Origin: Massilia sp. YIM B02769
Lineage (GTDB): Bacteria; Pseudomonadota; Gammaproteobacteria; Burkholderiales; Burkholderiaceae_D
Assembly (NCBI RefSeq): GCF_030411995.1
Contig: NZ_JASNRC010000006.1
Span: forward strand, 1-64,000
Direction of reading: 5' to 3'
Length of the DNA stretch: 64,000 nt
The notes under the pieces were generated by a model that was not told where the DNA came from, searched no databases, and worked only from the letters and a program-made list of their open reading frames with translations. Position 1 is the first letter of the stretch; every line of letters begins with the position of its first letter. Positions 8,400-16,840 of the stretch are shown one piece after another. The translations under genes and the position numbers were made by a program.

Positions 8400-9170
8400 T
8401 CAGGCAGCGGCCAGCTGGCCCAGCGGCGCCGAAATCGGCATGTGCGGGGCGGCAGGTGTCGCCTGCGCGCCACGTTGCAGGGAGACCGGACTTGCCACGC
8501 CGACATCGATGTCCGGGTGGTGGGTGTGGCGGAAGAACTTCAGCAGCGGGTGCTTGGCCGCCGTCCAGCGCGCTTCGCCGCTGGCGATCTCGAAGGCCAT
8601 CACGCGGTGCGGCATGTTGCCGGCATGGCGCAGCGGCACCATTTCCTTGTCGCCGAAGACATCGGTGAACATCAGCTGTTCGTAATGACGGTCGACCGGG
8701 GCGCGGCCGGCGATGACGGCGTACTCGATGCCGGTCTTCTCGAAGTACTCGAAGAAGGCTTTCACCAGCGCCACCTTGACCATGTGGCCGATGCGGCCCT
8801 CGCCCACGCCGAGGCGCTCGACTTCGCCCAGGTTGCGGCCTTGCAGCCACTCCGGCAGCACCACCGATTCCTCGATGTGCAGCGGGTGGTGGATATTCGT
8901 GCGGATGCGCGCGGTGCCGAGCGGCGTGCCGTCGAGCTTGTGCTCGGCCAGCAGGACGACGGTGTCTTCTTCGTAGTCGCAGGCTTCCGGCAGCGCCAGC
9001 GAGCGGGCGAACTCAGGCACGTGGCGGGCGTAGGCGGCGTGGCGGATGGCAACGGCTTTCTTCAGGCTGTCCTCGTTCTCGACCCGGCGAATCGTGAACG
9101 GCAGGCGCTCGGTCGACATTTCCGGGCGGGCAGGAGTTGCGGAGAACATTGCTGGGGTACGCATATCCAT
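8400..9170 (-). CDS. FeeM-like N-acyl amino acid synthase (GNAT fold)
   Basis: A 256-residue cytoplasmic protein. The ATG at 9170 follows AAGGAA. The core (residues about 25-200) has the look of FeeM/autoinducer-synthase-like acyltransferases: IRHAAYARHVPEF near the N terminus, LLAEHKLDGTPLGTARIRTN in the central sheet, EVERLGVGEG, a VDRHYEQLMFTDVFGD turn and HRVMAFEI at the end. The family transfers a long acyl chain, usually from acyl carrier protein, to an amino acid. The last 40 residues are Ala/Pro-rich and unlike the core. No acyl carrier protein or exporter is adjacent. It might instead be an acyltransferase with another acceptor; family membership is from memory of sequence pattern. 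Confidence 0.68.
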   Translation of the reverse strand: MDMRTPAMFSATPARPEMSTERLPFTIRRVENEDSLKKAVAIRHAAYARHVPEFARSLALPEACDYEEDTVVLLAEHKLDGTPLGTARIRTNIHHPLHIEESVVLPEWLQGRNLGEVERLGVGEGRIGHMVKVALVKAFFEYFEKTGIEYAVIAGRAPVDRHYEQLMFTDVFGDKEMVPLRHAGNMPHRVMAFEIASGEARWTAAKHPLLKFFRHTHHPDIDVGVASPVSLQRGAQATPAAPHMPISAPLGQLAAA

Positions 9171-9350
9171 GACGGGACATTCCTTGGTGTGAAAGTTGGC
9201 TTTGGGCTTTGATGTTGACCATTATCAATCTTTCAAAACAAAGCTAAAGGCTGAGCAGAGGTGCTTTTTGCCTTCAATTCATCGTTCTTGGAACGTACGT
9301 GCTAATACCCAGATAACTTACCGCTCAGCAATACTCCTTCATCCCGGTTT

Positions 9351-10250
9351 TTACAGTGGACGTGCCATACCCGAGACGCGGATCGAGCCGCCCGGCGCGG
9401 CGTCGAAACTGGCACGCAGACGCGAGCGCATGCCCATGTCCTCGCCCTGCACCACGTCGATCTGCCCGCCATGCGGCCAATCGATATCGCGCAGGTAGCC
9501 GGCCAGGGCCGCGGTGCCGGCGCCGGTGGCCGGGTCTTCGTAGACGCCGCCGGCCGCAAACGGATTACGCGTGTGGAACAGCGTTTCGGATTCGGCCCAG
9601 GCCAGCACCACGGTGACGATGCCGAGTTCGCGCATGAAGGCGCGGCCGGCATACAGGTCGTAGCGCATCGCCGCCAGCAGGGCGCGGCTGCGCAGGGCCA
9701 GTACCAGGTGGCCGGCGCCGCCATGGGCCAGGGCTGGCGGGATGCGCGGGTCGAGGTCTTCCTGCGTGTAGCCGAACAGGGCCAGGGCGCGTGCGATTGT
9801 TGCCTGCGGCGCTGGTGCGCTGCGCGTGGGCGGTGATTGCAGGGCGGCCGAGACCAGGCCGCCCTCGCCGTCCTCGCGCCTGCCTTCGACCGTGATGCGG
9901 GCGTCGTTCAGCGCCAGCGCGAACACGCCATCGCCGTTGGCGGCCGCCAGCGCGGCGCCGAGGGCGATGGTGGCGTGGCCGCAGAACGGCACCTCGGCCT
10001 CGGGCGAGAAGTAGCGGACGCGGTAGCCGCCCTCCCCCGCCGCAGCGTCCAGTGGCGCGGCGAAAGCGGTTTCCGAATAGCCGATGGCGTGGGCGATGCG
10101 CTGCATCTCGGTGTCGGCGGGCAAGGCTGCGCCGATCCAGACGCCGGCCGGATTGCCGCCGTCCAGGCCGTCGGAAAACGCCGCGATGCGCTGGACGCCG
10201 GCCACGTCGATATGCCCCTGGTCCTGGGTCGCCGATTCAGAAAATTGCAT
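9351..10250 (-). CDS. PhzF-family protein
   Basis: A 299-residue protein with the two-lobed PhzF fold. Marks are QRIAAFSDGLDGGNPAGVWIG near the N terminus, the conserved Glu in GYSETAFA, FSPEAEVPFCGHATIALGAAL and the second-lobe signature EDPATGAGTAALAGYL. PhzF itself isomerises dihydro-3-hydroxyanthranilate in phenazine synthesis; most chromosomal relatives, including YddE types, have no known substrate, and no phenazine genes are nearby. The ribosome-binding site before the ATG is weak. It runs in the same direction as the pirin gene upstream (57-bp gap). Confidence 0.88.
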   Translation of the reverse strand: MQFSESATQDQGHIDVAGVQRIAAFSDGLDGGNPAGVWIGAALPADTEMQRIAHAIGYSETAFAAPLDAAAGEGGYRVRYFSPEAEVPFCGHATIALGAALAAANGDGVFALALNDARITVEGRREDGEGGLVSAALQSPPTRSAPAPQATIARALALFGYTQEDLDPRIPPALAHGGAGHLVLALRSRALLAAMRYDLYAGRAFMRELGIVTVVLAWAESETLFHTRNPFAAGGVYEDPATGAGTAALAGYLRDIDWPHGGQIDVVQGEDMGMRSRLRASFDAAPGGSIRVSGMARPL

Positions 10251-10307
10251 GATTGACTTGAAAAGAGTGATGGGAGTGCTGCCTTCCTGGCAAGATCGCT
10301 GCCTGGG

Positions 10308-11240
10308 TCAGGGGTAATGTACCGGCTTGCCCAGCGTTTCCGGCAGCGGGATGAACTCGGTTTCGCCCGGCACCTGCGGGAAGGCGCCGTTGCGCCAGTC
10401 CTGGCGCGCCTGCTCGATGCGCTCGGCCGAGCTGGCGACGAAATTCCAGGACAGGTAGCGCGGACCGTCCATCGGCTCGCCGCCGAGCAGCATGGCGCGC
10501 GTCGCGCCCGGCCCCGCTGCGCGCAGGATGACCTCGGTCTTCGGTTTCAACACCACCAGCTGCCCGGCCTCGAAGACGCCGTCGCGGCCGAGGTCGAGGC
10601 TGCCCTCGACGATGTACAGGGCTTGCTCGTAGTACTCGGCCGGCATGGCGATGCGGGCGCCGGCCTGCAGGGTCAGGTCGACGTAGAACATGTCGGAATG
10701 GGTGGGCACCGGGGCCTTCCTGCCCCAGTAGCTGCCGGCCACCACGCGCGCACTGACGCCCGTGTCTTCGATGAAGGGCAGTTCATTGACGCCGACGTGG
10801 GCAAAGGCGGGGTCGCTTTCTTCCACCGCACGCGGCAGCGCCACCCAGCATTGCAGTCCGAACAGGTCGGAGCCTGCCTGGCGGCGTTCGGCGCCGGTGC
10901 GTTCGGAATGGACGATGCCGCGCCCGGCCGTCATCCAGTTGACTTCGCCCGGCTTGATCGGCTGCACGACGCCCAGGCTGTCGCGGTGCATGATCTCGCC
11001 GCTGAACAGGTAGGTGACGGTGGCCAGGCAGACGTGCGGGTGCGGACGCACGTCCAGGCCCTGGCCGGGCGTGAACACGTGCGGCCCCATCTGGTCGAGG
11101 AAGACGAAGGGGCCGACCATGCGGCGCTGGCGGCTGGGCAGTGCGCGGCGCACCTTGAAGCCGTCGCCGAGGTCGTGCGTGGGCGGGACGATGACGATGT
11201 CGATGTCGTGCATGCCGTGGTCGTGGTCTGGGGTGTCCAA
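10308..11240 (-). CDS. Pirin-family protein, TTG start
   Basis: A 310-residue bicupin. The start is taken as TTG at 11240 because AGGAGG sits four bases before it; the next ATG (MHDIDIVIV, at 11216) has no such site. The N-terminal cupin carries the pirin metal pattern: [22 protein letters not shown] with a later Glu in [17 protein letters not shown]. The C-terminal cupin includes [19 protein letters not shown]. Some bacterial pirins are quercetin dioxygenases, others regulate enzymes; neither can be assigned. It lies upstream of, and probably with, the PhzF gene. Confidence 0.9.
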   Translation of the reverse strand: MDTPDHDHGMHDIDIVIVPPTHDLGDGFKVRRALPSRQRRMVGPFVFLDQMGPHVFTPGQGLDVRPHPHVCLATVTYLFSGEIMHRDSLGVVQPIKPGEVNWMTAGRGIVHSERTGAERRQAGSDLFGLQCWVALPRAVEESDPAFAHVGVNELPFIEDTGVSARVVAGSYWGRKAPVPTHSDMFYVDLTLQAGARIAMPAEYYEQALYIVEGSLDLGRDGVFEAGQLVVLKPKTEVILRAAGPGATRAMLLGGEPMDGPRYLSWNFVASSAERIEQARQDWRNGAFPQVPGETEFIPLPETLGKPVHYP

Positions 11241-11367
11241 GCTGCCTCCTGTGGATGGGTGAATGGCGCGCGCATGGATGCGCCGGTTGCCGCACAGTCT
11301 ACGCGTTTCGCCATTCTCTTGCGTACATGCCCACCTTCCCGTTGTACTGCTGAGCTAACGCCTCGGT

Positions 11368-11373
11368 TATAAT
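11368..11373 (+). promoter_or_regulatory. -10 box of the mntP transcript
   Basis: A perfect TATAAT lies 14 bases before the conserved riboswitch GGGGAGTAGC, which places the transcript start just ahead of the aptamer. The -35 region (around 11345-11350, TACTGC) is a poor match. Confidence 0.65.
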
Positions 11374-11381
11374 GCCGGCAC

Positions 11382-11532
11382 CCATTGGGGAGTAGCCTGC
11401 TTTCGTCAAGAAAGTTCCCGTATCAACATACTCGGCCAGCATCGACAAGTGCCGTGGTACGGGCAGCCAAGCGCGCGTCATCGATACCACGACGCGCCCT
11501 GTCGGTTGGCAAGACCTTTGGCAAGCCTGCGT
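11382..11532 (+). ncRNA. yybP-ykoY manganese riboswitch
   Basis: The leader contains the conserved proteobacterial yybP-ykoY elements: TTGGGGAGTAGCCTGCT at 11385-11401, ATCAACATACTCGG in the middle and a downstream GGCAAGACCTTTGGC hairpin at 11508-11522. In the family the L1 and L3 loops form a Mn2+ site and raise expression of manganese exporters when Mn2+ is high. The gene that follows, 57 bases on, is mntP, the classical target. The 3' boundary is approximate. Whether control is by transcription or translation cannot be read directly. Confidence 0.88.
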
Positions 11533-11588
11533 GCGGAGTTCGGGCCGCGCAGGCCTGCCTTTGCGTTCGCCCGACAGAAAGACCCCCC

Positions 11589-12155
11589 ATGAATGTCGCC
11601 GCCACCGCCTCCCTCGCCCTGGCCATGTCCACCGATGCCTTTGCCGCCGCTGTCGGCAAGGGCGCCGCGCTGCAACGTCCGCAACTGCGCGAAGCCTTGC
11701 GCACCGGCCTGATCTTCGGCGTGATCGAAGGCCTCACGCCCCTGCTCGGCTGGGTCCTTGGCAACGCCGCCGCGCCGTATGTCCAGGCCTGGGACCACTG
11801 GATTGCCTTCGTGCTGCTGGCGGCACTCGGTTTGCGCATGATCCGCGAAGGCTTCAGCGCGCCCGAGCTCGACGAAGAGAAACCCGCGAGCCACGGCTTC
11901 TGGCGGCTGGCCATCACCGGCGTGGCGACCAGCATCGACGCCTTGATCGTCGGCGCCGGCCTAGCGTTTATCGACGCCAACATCGCCGTCACGGCAGCAG
12001 CGATCGGCTTCGCCACCTTTGTCATGGTGACGATTGGCGTGATGCTGGGCCGCGGCCTTGGCGCCCTGGTCGGCAAGCGCGCCGAAATCATGGGCGGCCT
12101 GGTGCTGATCGTGATCGGCAGCGTGATCCTGTACCAGCACACGGCAGGCGCCTGA
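11589..12155 (+). CDS. mntP: Manganese efflux pump MntP
   Basis: A 188-residue inner-membrane protein with six predicted helices, the usual MntP length. It has two related halves, each with the acidic helix pattern of the family: [18 protein letters not shown] near the N terminus (Asp18) and [17 protein letters not shown] in the second half. These Asp residues belong to the Mn2+ path in MntP. The start ATG at 11589 sits after a C-run with only a weak Shine-Dalgarno sequence, as expected for a gene controlled by its leader. It is monocistronic and followed by a hairpin. Confidence 0.93.
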   Translation: MNVAATASLALAMSTDAFAAAVGKGAALQRPQLREALRTGLIFGVIEGLTPLLGWVLGNAAAPYVQAWDHWIAFVLLAALGLRMIREGFSAPELDEEKPASHGFWRLAITGVATSIDALIVGAGLAFIDANIAVTAAAIGFATFVMVTIGVMLGRGLGALVGKRAEIMGGLVLIVIGSVILYQHTAGA

Positions 12156-12161
12156 GCGCAG

Positions 12162-12185
12162 CGGCAGCCTGATTCGGGGCTGCCG
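12162..12185 (+). terminator. Hairpin after mntP
   Basis: An 8-bp stem CGGCAGCC/GGCTGCCG with an 8-base loop lies a few bases past the mntP stop. It lacks a long T-run, so termination may be inefficient. It also lies downstream of the convergent VOC gene. Confidence 0.45.
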
Positions 12186-12213
12186 TTCAGGGCACGTCCA
12201 GGCCTTCAGGCAC

Positions 12214-12678
12214 TCAGGCGCACATGCTCTTCATCGCCTCCTGGATTTCTTCTTCCGACACGTCGCGGATATGCTGGGACAGCGACCAGCGGTGGCCGAA
12301 GGGATCTTCGACCTGGCCGTAGCGGTCGCCCCAGAACTGGTCGGCCAGTTCCATCTTGACCGTGGCGCCGGCGGCCACGGCCTGCTCCCACAGCGCATCG
12401 ACATTCGGCACCGACAGGTGGATGGTGACGGTCGTCCCCTTCAGGCTCAGCGGGCCAAAGGAGCCGTAGTCGGGAAACTCGTCGGCCAGGAACAGCGCCG
12501 AATCGCCGATGCGGATCATCGCATGGCCGACTTTGCCATCGGGCATGAGCGACCGCATGGCTTCGCGGGCGCCGAAGGCCTTTTTGTAGAACTCGATGGC
12601 CTCGTTGCAGTTGGCGCAGACCAGGTGCGGGGTGATGGTGTGCATGCCTTCTTCAACCGGTTTGACTTCAGCACTCAT
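12214..12678 (-). CDS. VOC (glyoxalase/bleomycin-resistance fold) protein, PhnB-like
   Basis: A 154-residue protein with AAGGAG before the ATG at 12678. It has the paired beta-alpha-beta-beta-beta units of the vicinal oxygen chelate fold: TITPHLVCANCNEAIEFYKKAFGA, then DSALFLADEFPDYG, VTIHLSVPNVDALWEQAVAAGA and QFWGDRYGQVEDPFGHRWSL. The closing DPFGHRW is shared by PhnB/YdcJ-type proteins of unknown substrate. It may bind a metal through His and Glu residues of these strands. The last residues (MKSMCA) add a Cys. It is transcribed alone, convergent with mntP. Confidence 0.88.
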   Translation of the reverse strand: MSAEVKPVEEGMHTITPHLVCANCNEAIEFYKKAFGAREAMRSLMPDGKVGHAMIRIGDSALFLADEFPDYGSFGPLSLKGTTVTIHLSVPNVDALWEQAVAAGATVKMELADQFWGDRYGQVEDPFGHRWSLSQHIRDVSEEEIQEAMKSMCA

Positions 12679-12814
12679 GTTGCGCTCCTTTCAGGATAAG
12701 CCGATGGTGTGTTTTTATACAGCTGTTCGAGCGTAGCGCCGGCTTGAAGTTCTTGCAACCGTTCCTTGTGCTGCGTTGCGCCAAACGAACGCGGCATCGC
12801 CGGCCGTGGACGCG

Positions 12815-13711
12815 TTAATTGTCCAGCACCGGCGCCAGCTCGCGCGCCAGGAAATCCACCAGCGCCGCCACCCGCGGCGCCAACGCCCCCTGCTTGTAGA
12901 ACACGGCCCAGACCGGCTGGTCCCAGGCCAGTGCCAGCGCCGGCAGTACCGGCACCAGGCGCCCGGCGGCGATATCGGCGCGGGTCAGGAAGTCCGACAG
13001 CGAGGCGATGCCGGCGCCGGCCAGCGCCAGGTGGCGCACCGTTTCGCCGCTCGATGCGGTAACGGCGGGCTCGACCGTATAGCCCTCGGCGCCGTCCCGG
13101 GCCAGCGGCCAGGTGTTCAGCGAGGCCGGCTTCGAGAAGCCCAATAGGCGATGCTGGGCCAGCTCGGCCACGTTCGCGGGCGTGCCGTGGCGCGCCAGGT
13201 AGCCTGGTGCGGCAAGCACGCGGATGCGGCTGCTGCCGAGGCGGCGCGCGTTCAGGGTCGAGTCCGGCAACTGGCCGATGCGGATCGCCAGGTCGGCGCG
13301 TTCCTCGATCAGGTCGACCACGGTTTCGCCGCTGGTCAGTTCCAGCTGCACCAGTGGATAGGCGTCGAGAAAGGCCGGCACCAGCGGCGCCAGCAAATGG
13401 TCGAGCGCGGGCGTGGCCGCGTTCACGCGCACCAGGCCCGAAGGCTGGGAGCGGCGCGCGGCCGCCTCGGCTTCGGTGTTGTCGAGGTCGGCCAGGATGG
13501 CGCGGGCGCGCTCGAGCAGCCAGGCGCCCTCGTCGGTCAATTGCAGGCGGCGTGTGGTCCGGTGCAGCAGTGTCATGCCCAGGTGATTTTCCAGGCGCGC
13601 AATGGTGCGCGAGACACCCGACGGCGTCTGCCCGAGCCGCTCGGCGGCGCCGGAAAACGATCCCGCATCCATGACTGCGGAGAATGCAATCAATGCCTCT
13701 ACGTCGATCAT
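12815..13711 (-). CDS. LysR-family transcriptional regulator
   Basis: A 298-residue regulator starting at the ATG at 13711 (MIDVEALIAFSAVMDAGSF), the normal N terminus of the family; 29 further upstream codons are open but unlike LysR. The winged helix-turn-helix occupies residues 1-60 (SFSGAAERLGQTPSGVSRTIARLENHLG), then the linker helix and a periplasmic-binding-protein-like effector domain (about 90-295). It is divergent from the MFS/dkgB pair with 105 bp between the starts, the standard LysR layout, so it probably regulates that pair and itself. The effector is unknown. Confidence 0.92.
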   Translation of the reverse strand: MIDVEALIAFSAVMDAGSFSGAAERLGQTPSGVSRTIARLENHLGMTLLHRTTRRLQLTDEGAWLLERARAILADLDNTEAEAAARRSQPSGLVRVNAATPALDHLLAPLVPAFLDAYPLVQLELTSGETVVDLIEERADLAIRIGQLPDSTLNARRLGSSRIRVLAAPGYLARHGTPANVAELAQHRLLGFSKPASLNTWPLARDGAEGYTVEPAVTASSGETVRHLALAGAGIASLSDFLTRADIAAGRLVPVLPALALAWDQPVWAVFYKQGALAPRVAALVDFLARELAPVLDN

Positions 13712-13816
13712 TCGTGACTCCCAGTCAAAAGTGTATTGTAGGGCAAAGGATTTTTCGCGGGCGACATTCCGTTCAGACTGCAGTCCATCCACAAACAATG
13801 GCTACAGGAGAACAAT
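13712..13816. promoter_or_regulatory. Divergent control region, LysR gene versus MFS/dkgB
   Basis: The 105-bp gap holds the promoters for both directions and an A+T-rich stretch (CAAAAGTGTATTGTAGGGCAA). LysR proteins bind T-N11-A motifs with partial dyad symmetry in such gaps; several loose matches exist but none stands out. CAGGAGAAC before 13817 is the ribosome-binding site of the transporter. Confidence 0.5.
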
Positions 13817-15022
13817 ATGCCACTCGCTTTATGGGCGCTCACCCTCAGCGCCTTCGCCATCGGAACGACGGAGTTCGTGATCGTCGGCCTGATCCCCGAC
13901 GTTGCCGCCAGCCTCGGCGTTTCGCTGCCCTCGGCCGGCCTGCTGGTCAGCCTGTACGCGCTCGGTGTCGCCGTCGGTGCGCCGGTGCTCACCGCGCTCA
14001 CCGCCCGCGTGCCGCGCAAGCGCCTGCTGATCGGCCTGATGCTGCTGTTCACGGCCGGTAACCTGGTCGCCTCGGTGGCGCCCGGCTATGCGGCCCTGAT
14101 GGCGGCGCGCGTGCTGACCGGCCTGGCGCACGGCGTCTTCTTCTCGATCGGCTCGACCATCGCCACCAGCCTGGTGCCGAAGGAGAAAGCGGCGCGCGCC
14201 ATCGCCCTGATGTTCACGGGCCTCACCGTCGCCCTGGTCACCGGCGTGCCGCTCGGCACCTGGATCGGCCAGCAGTTCGGCTGGCAGTCGACCTTCCTGG
14301 CCGTCGCCCTGCTCGGCGTGATCGCCATGGTCGGCAGCATGCTGCTGGTGCCGTCTTCCATCGGCGCCGGCAAGCCGGCCGGCCTGGCGGCCCAGTTCGC
14401 GGTGCTGAAGAAACCGCGCCTGCTTTTGGTGTATGCCATCACCACGCTCGGCTACGGCGGCTCGTTCACGGCATTTACTTACCTGGCGCCGATCCTGCAG
14501 GACGTGGCCGGTTTCGCGGCCTCGAGCGTGGGCCTGGTGATGCTGGTCTACGGCGTGTCGGTCGCTGCCGGAAATATCTGGGGCGGACGCCTGGCCGACC
14601 GCAAGGGGCCGGTGCGCGCCTTGCAGATCGTGTTCGCGCTGCTGGCGGCGGTGCTCGCCATGCTGACCTTCACCGCGCCGCATCCGGTGCTGGTGGTGGC
14701 CACCGTGCTGGCCTGGGGCGCGGTCGCCTTCGGCAATGTGCCGGGCCTGCAGCTGTACGTGGTGCAGCGCGCCGAACGCGATGCGCCGCAGGCGCTGGAC
14801 ATGGCATCCGGCCTGAACATCGCCGCCTTCAACCTCGGCATCGCGCTCGGCGCCTGGGGCGGCGGGCTGATCGTCGAACACCTGGGCCTGCTGGCAACGC
14901 CGCCGATCGGCGCGGCGGTCGTGCTCGGCGCCCTGCTCCTGACCACGCTGGCCGGCCGCCTCGACCGGCGCGATGCCAGCACCGCGGCAGCCCGGCCGCA
15001 GCGTTCCGCCGAACTCGTTTAA
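13817..15022 (+). CDS. MFS transporter, DHA1-type (YdhP-like)
   Basis: A 401-residue protein with twelve predicted transmembrane helices. The first helix carries [21 protein letters not shown], typical of the YdhP/AraJ branch of drug:H+ antiporters; the loop 2-3 motif is [13 protein letters not shown]; helix 5 has the antiporter-type glycine/proline motif ([11 protein letters not shown]). It probably exports a small organic compound. The start ATG at 13817 follows CAGGAGAAC. dkgB begins 22 bp after the stop, so the two are likely one operon under the divergent LysR protein. Confidence 0.9.
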   Translation: MPLALWALTLSAFAIGTTEFVIVGLIPDVAASLGVSLPSAGLLVSLYALGVAVGAPVLTALTARVPRKRLLIGLMLLFTAGNLVASVAPGYAALMAARVLTGLAHGVFFSIGSTIATSLVPKEKAARAIALMFTGLTVALVTGVPLGTWIGQQFGWQSTFLAVALLGVIAMVGSMLLVPSSIGAGKPAGLAAQFAVLKKPRLLLVYAITTLGYGGSFTAFTYLAPILQDVAGFAASSVGLVMLVYGVSVAAGNIWGGRLADRKGPVRALQIVFALLAAVLAMLTFTAPHPVLVVATVLAWGAVAFGNVPGLQLYVVQRAERDAPQALDMASGLNIAAFNLGIALGAWGGGLIVEHLGLLATPPIGAAVVLGALLLTTLAGRLDRRDASTAAARPQRSAELV

Positions 15023-15044
15023 TTTACTGAAAAAGGACATCACC

Positions 15045-15845
15045 ATGAACATGCCGACCATCGGCGCAGGCACCTTCCGCCTGCAAAACCAGCAAGCCAT
15101 CGACAGCGTCGTCAACGCCCTCGACCTCGGCTACCGCCACATCGACACCGCCCAGATCTACGGCAACGAAGCCGAGGTCGGACTAGCCCTGGCGCACAGC
15201 GGCATCGCGCGCGGCGAGGTCTTCGTCACCACCAAGATCTGGACCGAGCACCTCTCGGGCGAAGCCCTGATCCCGAGCCTGGAAGAGAGCCTGCGCAAGC
15301 TGCGCCTGGACACGGTCGACCTGACCCTGGTCCACTGGCCTTCGCCCGGCGCCGCCGTCAGCGTGGCCGAATCGATGCGGGCGCTGATGACGGCGCGCGA
15401 ACGCGGCCTGACACGCGCCATCGGCATCTCGAACTTCACGATCCCGCTGATGCGCGAAGCCATCGATGCGGTTGGGGCGCAGCACATCGCCACCAACCAG
15501 GTCGAGCTGCATCCCTACCTGCAGAACCGCGCGGTGGCGGCGTTTGCACGCGAACACGGCATCCACGTCACCGCCTACATGCCGCTCGCCTACGGCAAGG
15601 CGATCGACGACCCGGTGATCCGCGCGATTGCCGACCGCGTGCAGGCGACGCCGGCCCAGGTGACGCTGGCCTGGCTGCTGGGCAAAGGCTACGCCGTGAT
15701 CCCGTCCTCGACCCGGCGCGCCAACCTCGAAAGCAACCTGGCCGCGCATCGGGTGCGCCTGGACGCGGATGACATCGCCGCCATCGATGCGCTGGAGCGC
15801 GGCGAGCGCCTGGTCAGCCCGGACTTCGCCCCGGCCTGGGACTAG
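15045..15845 (+). CDS. dkgB: 2,5-diketo-D-gluconate reductase B-type aldo/keto reductase
   Basis: A 266-residue TIM-barrel NADPH-dependent reductase, start ATG 15045 after AAAAGGAC. It aligns by eye along its whole length with E. coli DkgB ([88 protein letters not shown]). Catalytic residues of the superfamily are in place: Asp and Tyr in HIDTAQIY, Lys in TTKIW, His in VHWPSP. It reduces 2,5-diketogluconate, methylglyoxal and other aldehydes. The pairing with an exporter and LysR regulator suggests aldehyde or xenobiotic stress handling. Confidence 0.92.
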   Translation: MNMPTIGAGTFRLQNQQAIDSVVNALDLGYRHIDTAQIYGNEAEVGLALAHSGIARGEVFVTTKIWTEHLSGEALIPSLEESLRKLRLDTVDLTLVHWPSPGAAVSVAESMRALMTARERGLTRAIGISNFTIPLMREAIDAVGAQHIATNQVELHPYLQNRAVAAFAREHGIHVTAYMPLAYGKAIDDPVIRAIADRVQATPAQVTLAWLLGKGYAVIPSSTRRANLESNLAAHRVRLDADDIAAIDALERGERLVSPDFAPAWD

Positions 15846-15857
15846 GTGAGCCTGAGC

Positions 15858-15887
15858 CGGACTAAGCGAGACTAAGCGAGACTAGGC
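15858..15887. repeat. Short tandem repeat after dkgB
   Basis: The unit GGACTAAGCGA/GACTAAGCGA/GACTAGGCG is repeated about three times at 10-bp spacing. It spans the gap between dkgB and the convergent GST gene and runs into the codons at the GST C terminus, so slippage here could alter the end of that protein. Confidence 0.7.
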
Positions 15888-16580
15888 GTCCAGTTCCGGA
15901 TAATGCCGGAAGATGCCTTCCTCATTGAACGGAATGCGCCGCTCGGACGACAGGTAGGCGGCGATGCGCGGCCGCTCGGCCACGCGGCGGCGCAAGGCTT
16001 CCAGCTGGGGATGCTCGGCCAGCACGCGCGCCGTCGCTTTCGGGAAGGCATAGCGCAAGCCTTCGAGCACCTGGAACAGCGACAGATCCGCATAGGTCAC
16101 CTCCGGCCCCAGCAGGTAATCCTTGTCGCCCAGCACGCGCGCGAAATAGCCGAGGAACTTGGGGATGCGCGCCGAGGTGAATTCCTGCGAACGGCGCAGG
16201 GCCTCGGGTTTCTGGTCCTCGTAATACGCGTTCATGCCGGCCGGGTGGTGGGTATCGTGCACCTCGCTTACCACGTCGGCAATCGTCAGCTGCAGTTGCT
16301 GGGTCCAGAAGCGGCCGGCCTCATCCTGCGGCGCCAGGCCGTGACGTTCGCCGAGGAACATCAGGATGGTCGAGGTCTGGCCGATCAGCAGGTCACCGGC
16401 GCGCAGGAAGGGCGGCGCGAACGCGGGCGTCGGGCCTTCCTTCATTGCCGCCGTCAACACGTCGACGCCATGCGGCCCGCGCGCCACGTCGGCGTAGTCG
16501 ACGCCTGCTTCCTCGAGTGCCAGCCGGACGAATTCGCCGCGGCCCTGCAGGCTCGGCCAGTAATACAAATCGTAAGCCAT
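15882..16580 (-). CDS. Glutathione S-transferase family protein
   Basis: A 232-residue protein starting at the ATG at 16580 (MAYDLYYWPSLQGRGEF); upstream in-frame codons are not conserved-looking. The N-terminal thioredoxin-like domain has YYWPSLQGRGEFVRLALEEAG, with Tyr7 or Ser10 as candidate glutathione-activating residue, and TPAFAPPFLRAGDLLIGQTSTILMFL with the usual glutathione-binding Ser/Thr. The helical C-terminal domain includes YLLGPEVTYADLSLFQVLEGL. Sequence type resembles sigma/alpha-like bacterial GSTs. It is monocistronic; its upstream region is shared with the peptide gene at 16706. Confidence 0.88.
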   Translation of the reverse strand: MAYDLYYWPSLQGRGEFVRLALEEAGVDYADVARGPHGVDVLTAAMKEGPTPAFAPPFLRAGDLLIGQTSTILMFLGERHGLAPQDEAGRFWTQQLQLTIADVVSEVHDTHHPAGMNAYYEDQKPEALRRSQEFTSARIPKFLGYFARVLGDKDYLLGPEVTYADLSLFQVLEGLRYAFPKATARVLAEHPQLEALRRRVAERPRIAAYLSSERRIPFNEEGIFRHYPELDA

Positions 16581-16646
16581 GGTGTTCTCCGTAGGTGAAC
16601 CGGGAGTATCGAACAAAATCCGGCGGGAGCGCGCGCGGCTCATGTT

Positions 16647-16684
16647 ATTCTTGTAAGAAACATGTCATTACGTTTGACAAGAAT
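16647..16684. promoter_or_regulatory. Inverted repeat ATTCTTGT/ACAAGAAT between GST and peptide genes
   Basis: Perfect 8-bp arms ATTCTTGT (16647-16654) and ACAAGAAT (16677-16684) lie exactly 30 bp apart, about three helical turns, and flank an ACATGT palindrome. They sit in the divergent gap upstream of both the GST start and the 36-aa reading frame. This suits a dimeric regulator binding site or overlapping promoters (TTTGACA is inside). No known consensus is claimed. Confidence 0.45.
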
Positions 16685-16705
16685 CAGAGCCGAAGGAGCA
16701 GAAAT

Positions 16706-16816
16706 ATGTTCGCGATTTCCAGTCAGAGCGCCGGAAAGATTGCCCCAGAGAATTTATTTCTCTTGAGCAATCTCACCGCCGGCATGGGGCAGCTGAGCCA
16801 CCATAAGTTTGCCTGA
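16706..16816 (+). CDS. Possible 36-residue peptide upstream of the DUF535 gene
   Basis: An ATG at 16706 follows AAGGAG with ideal spacing, stronger than the site of most genes in the window. It encodes 36 residues beginning MFAISSQSAGKIAPENLFLL and ending GMGQLSHHKFA. The peptide has no signal sequence or membrane helix; it is mildly hydrophobic in the middle. The stop lies 24 bp before the start of the DUF535 gene, which has a poorer ribosome-binding site, so it may be a coupled leader or a free peptide. No family is recognised, and at this length chance cannot be excluded. Confidence 0.5.
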   Translation: MFAISSQSAGKIAPENLFLLSNLTAGMGQLSHHKFA

Positions 16817-16840
16817 CACCGCCACCTACGGAACGCGACC

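Noticed and set aside
9351..10250. PhzF as evidence for phenazine synthesis.
   Set aside because: No other phz gene is present; most PhzF relatives are of unknown function.
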